Source of the DNA: Tissierellia bacterium | GTDB lineage: Bacteria; Bacillota_A; Clostridia; Tissierellales; Peptoniphilaceae | Reading direction: 5' to 3' | Assembly: GCA_012513395.1 (NCBI GenBank) | Contig: JAAZCH010000245.1 | Coordinates: 1-5,622, forward strand | Length of the DNA: 5,622 bases | In this document: in pieces, positions 5,483 to 5,622 of the stretch | Layout: each line of letters starts with the position of its first letter | How positions within the stretch are numbered: the first letter of the stretch is position 1 | Notes under the pieces: model-generated | Databases searched by the model: none | What the model saw: only the letters and a program-made list of their open reading frames with translations | What the model was told of the DNA's origin: nothing | Translations under genes and position numbers: made by a program

Positions 5483-5622
5483 TGGATATGCTATACTTTT
5501 TAGAACACAGAGTTAAGTTACCTATTTAAGAAGGAGCATATCATGCGAAAAACCTACAATAAAGAATTTAAGATTGATGTGTGTAAGTCCATAGTTTCTA
5601 AAGAGACAACAGTTACTAAGGC
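5483..5622 (+). mobile_element. IS3-family insertion sequence, upstream end (right copy)
   Basis: This is identical, in inverted orientation, to bases 2-141. It starts with TGGATATGCTATAC at 5483; bases upstream differ from those outside the left copy. The 60-base leader carries the AAGGAG ribosome binding site (5531-5536) and leads into the transposase start. The element runs off the window to the right, so the two copies point away from each other, with the cargo between their upstream ends. Confidence 0.85.
5543..5622 (+). CDS. IS3-family transposase OrfA, N-terminal part (runs off window)
   Basis: Twenty-six full codons are visible, identical to the left copy (MRKTYNKEFK, ending TVTK). 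AAGGAG ends 6 bases before the ATG. As in the left copy, the DNA-binding helix-turn-helix and the catalytic OrfB lie outside the window, so the family call depends on the N-terminal pattern and the TG element end. Confidence 0.8.
   Translation, partial: MRKTYNKEFKIDVCKSIVSKETTVTK

Noticed and set aside
1..5622. Circular plasmid or phage genome closed by terminal repeats
   Set aside because: The terminal repeats are inverted, not direct, so they do not indicate circularity; no replication, capsid or integrase gene is present.

Overview
The window reads as low-G+C Bacillota (Firmicutes) accessory DNA. It is AT-rich throughout, every convincing gene has a strong purine-rich Shine-Dalgarno sequence (GAGGTG, GAGGAG, GGAGG, AAAGGAAGG), Arg is mostly AGA/AGG, and a typical Gram-positive lipoprotein is encoded. 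The genus cannot be told from the sequence.

Layout. Both ends are the same sequence in opposite orientation. Positions 2-141 are the exact reverse complement of 5483-5622 (140 of 140 by hand comparison). Each copy is the upstream end of an IS3-family insertion sequence, starting with TG and carrying an SD and the first 26-27 codons of an OrfA-type transposase that reads out of the window. The 5.3 kb between them (142-5482) has two gene groups, all on the + strand. Group 1 (551-2450) holds a 67-residue, very basic small protein of unknown function, a 122-residue multi-spanning membrane protein, and a 395-residue lipoprotein made of two copies of one domain (DUF5780-like). The last two genes are 23 bp apart and almost certainly co-transcribed. 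Group 2 (3115-5345) is a tight two-gene operon: an all-alpha NTP pyrophosphatase of the MazG/RS21-C6 (DCTPP1-like) type, then a 627-residue protein joining an N-terminal PD-(D/E)XK nuclease-like domain to a Schlafen-group-3/DUF2075 superfamily 1 helicase core. The 665 bases between the groups hold only one weak ORF (2758-3081) and some inverted repeats.

How the genes may work together. The pyrophosphatase-helicase pair is the most interesting item. A nucleotide-hydrolysing enzyme translationally adjacent to a nuclease-helicase, in IS-bounded accessory DNA, suggests a defence or stress-response module that acts on nucleotide pools and nucleic acid. This is inference from domains and context, not shown by the sequence. 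The membrane protein and duplicated lipoprotein form an envelope module, possibly for exclusion of incoming elements or surface binding, with no catalytic motif visible. Identical inverted IS ends could mean a composite-transposon-like segment, but they are equally what a short-read contig broken at a multi-copy IS would look like.
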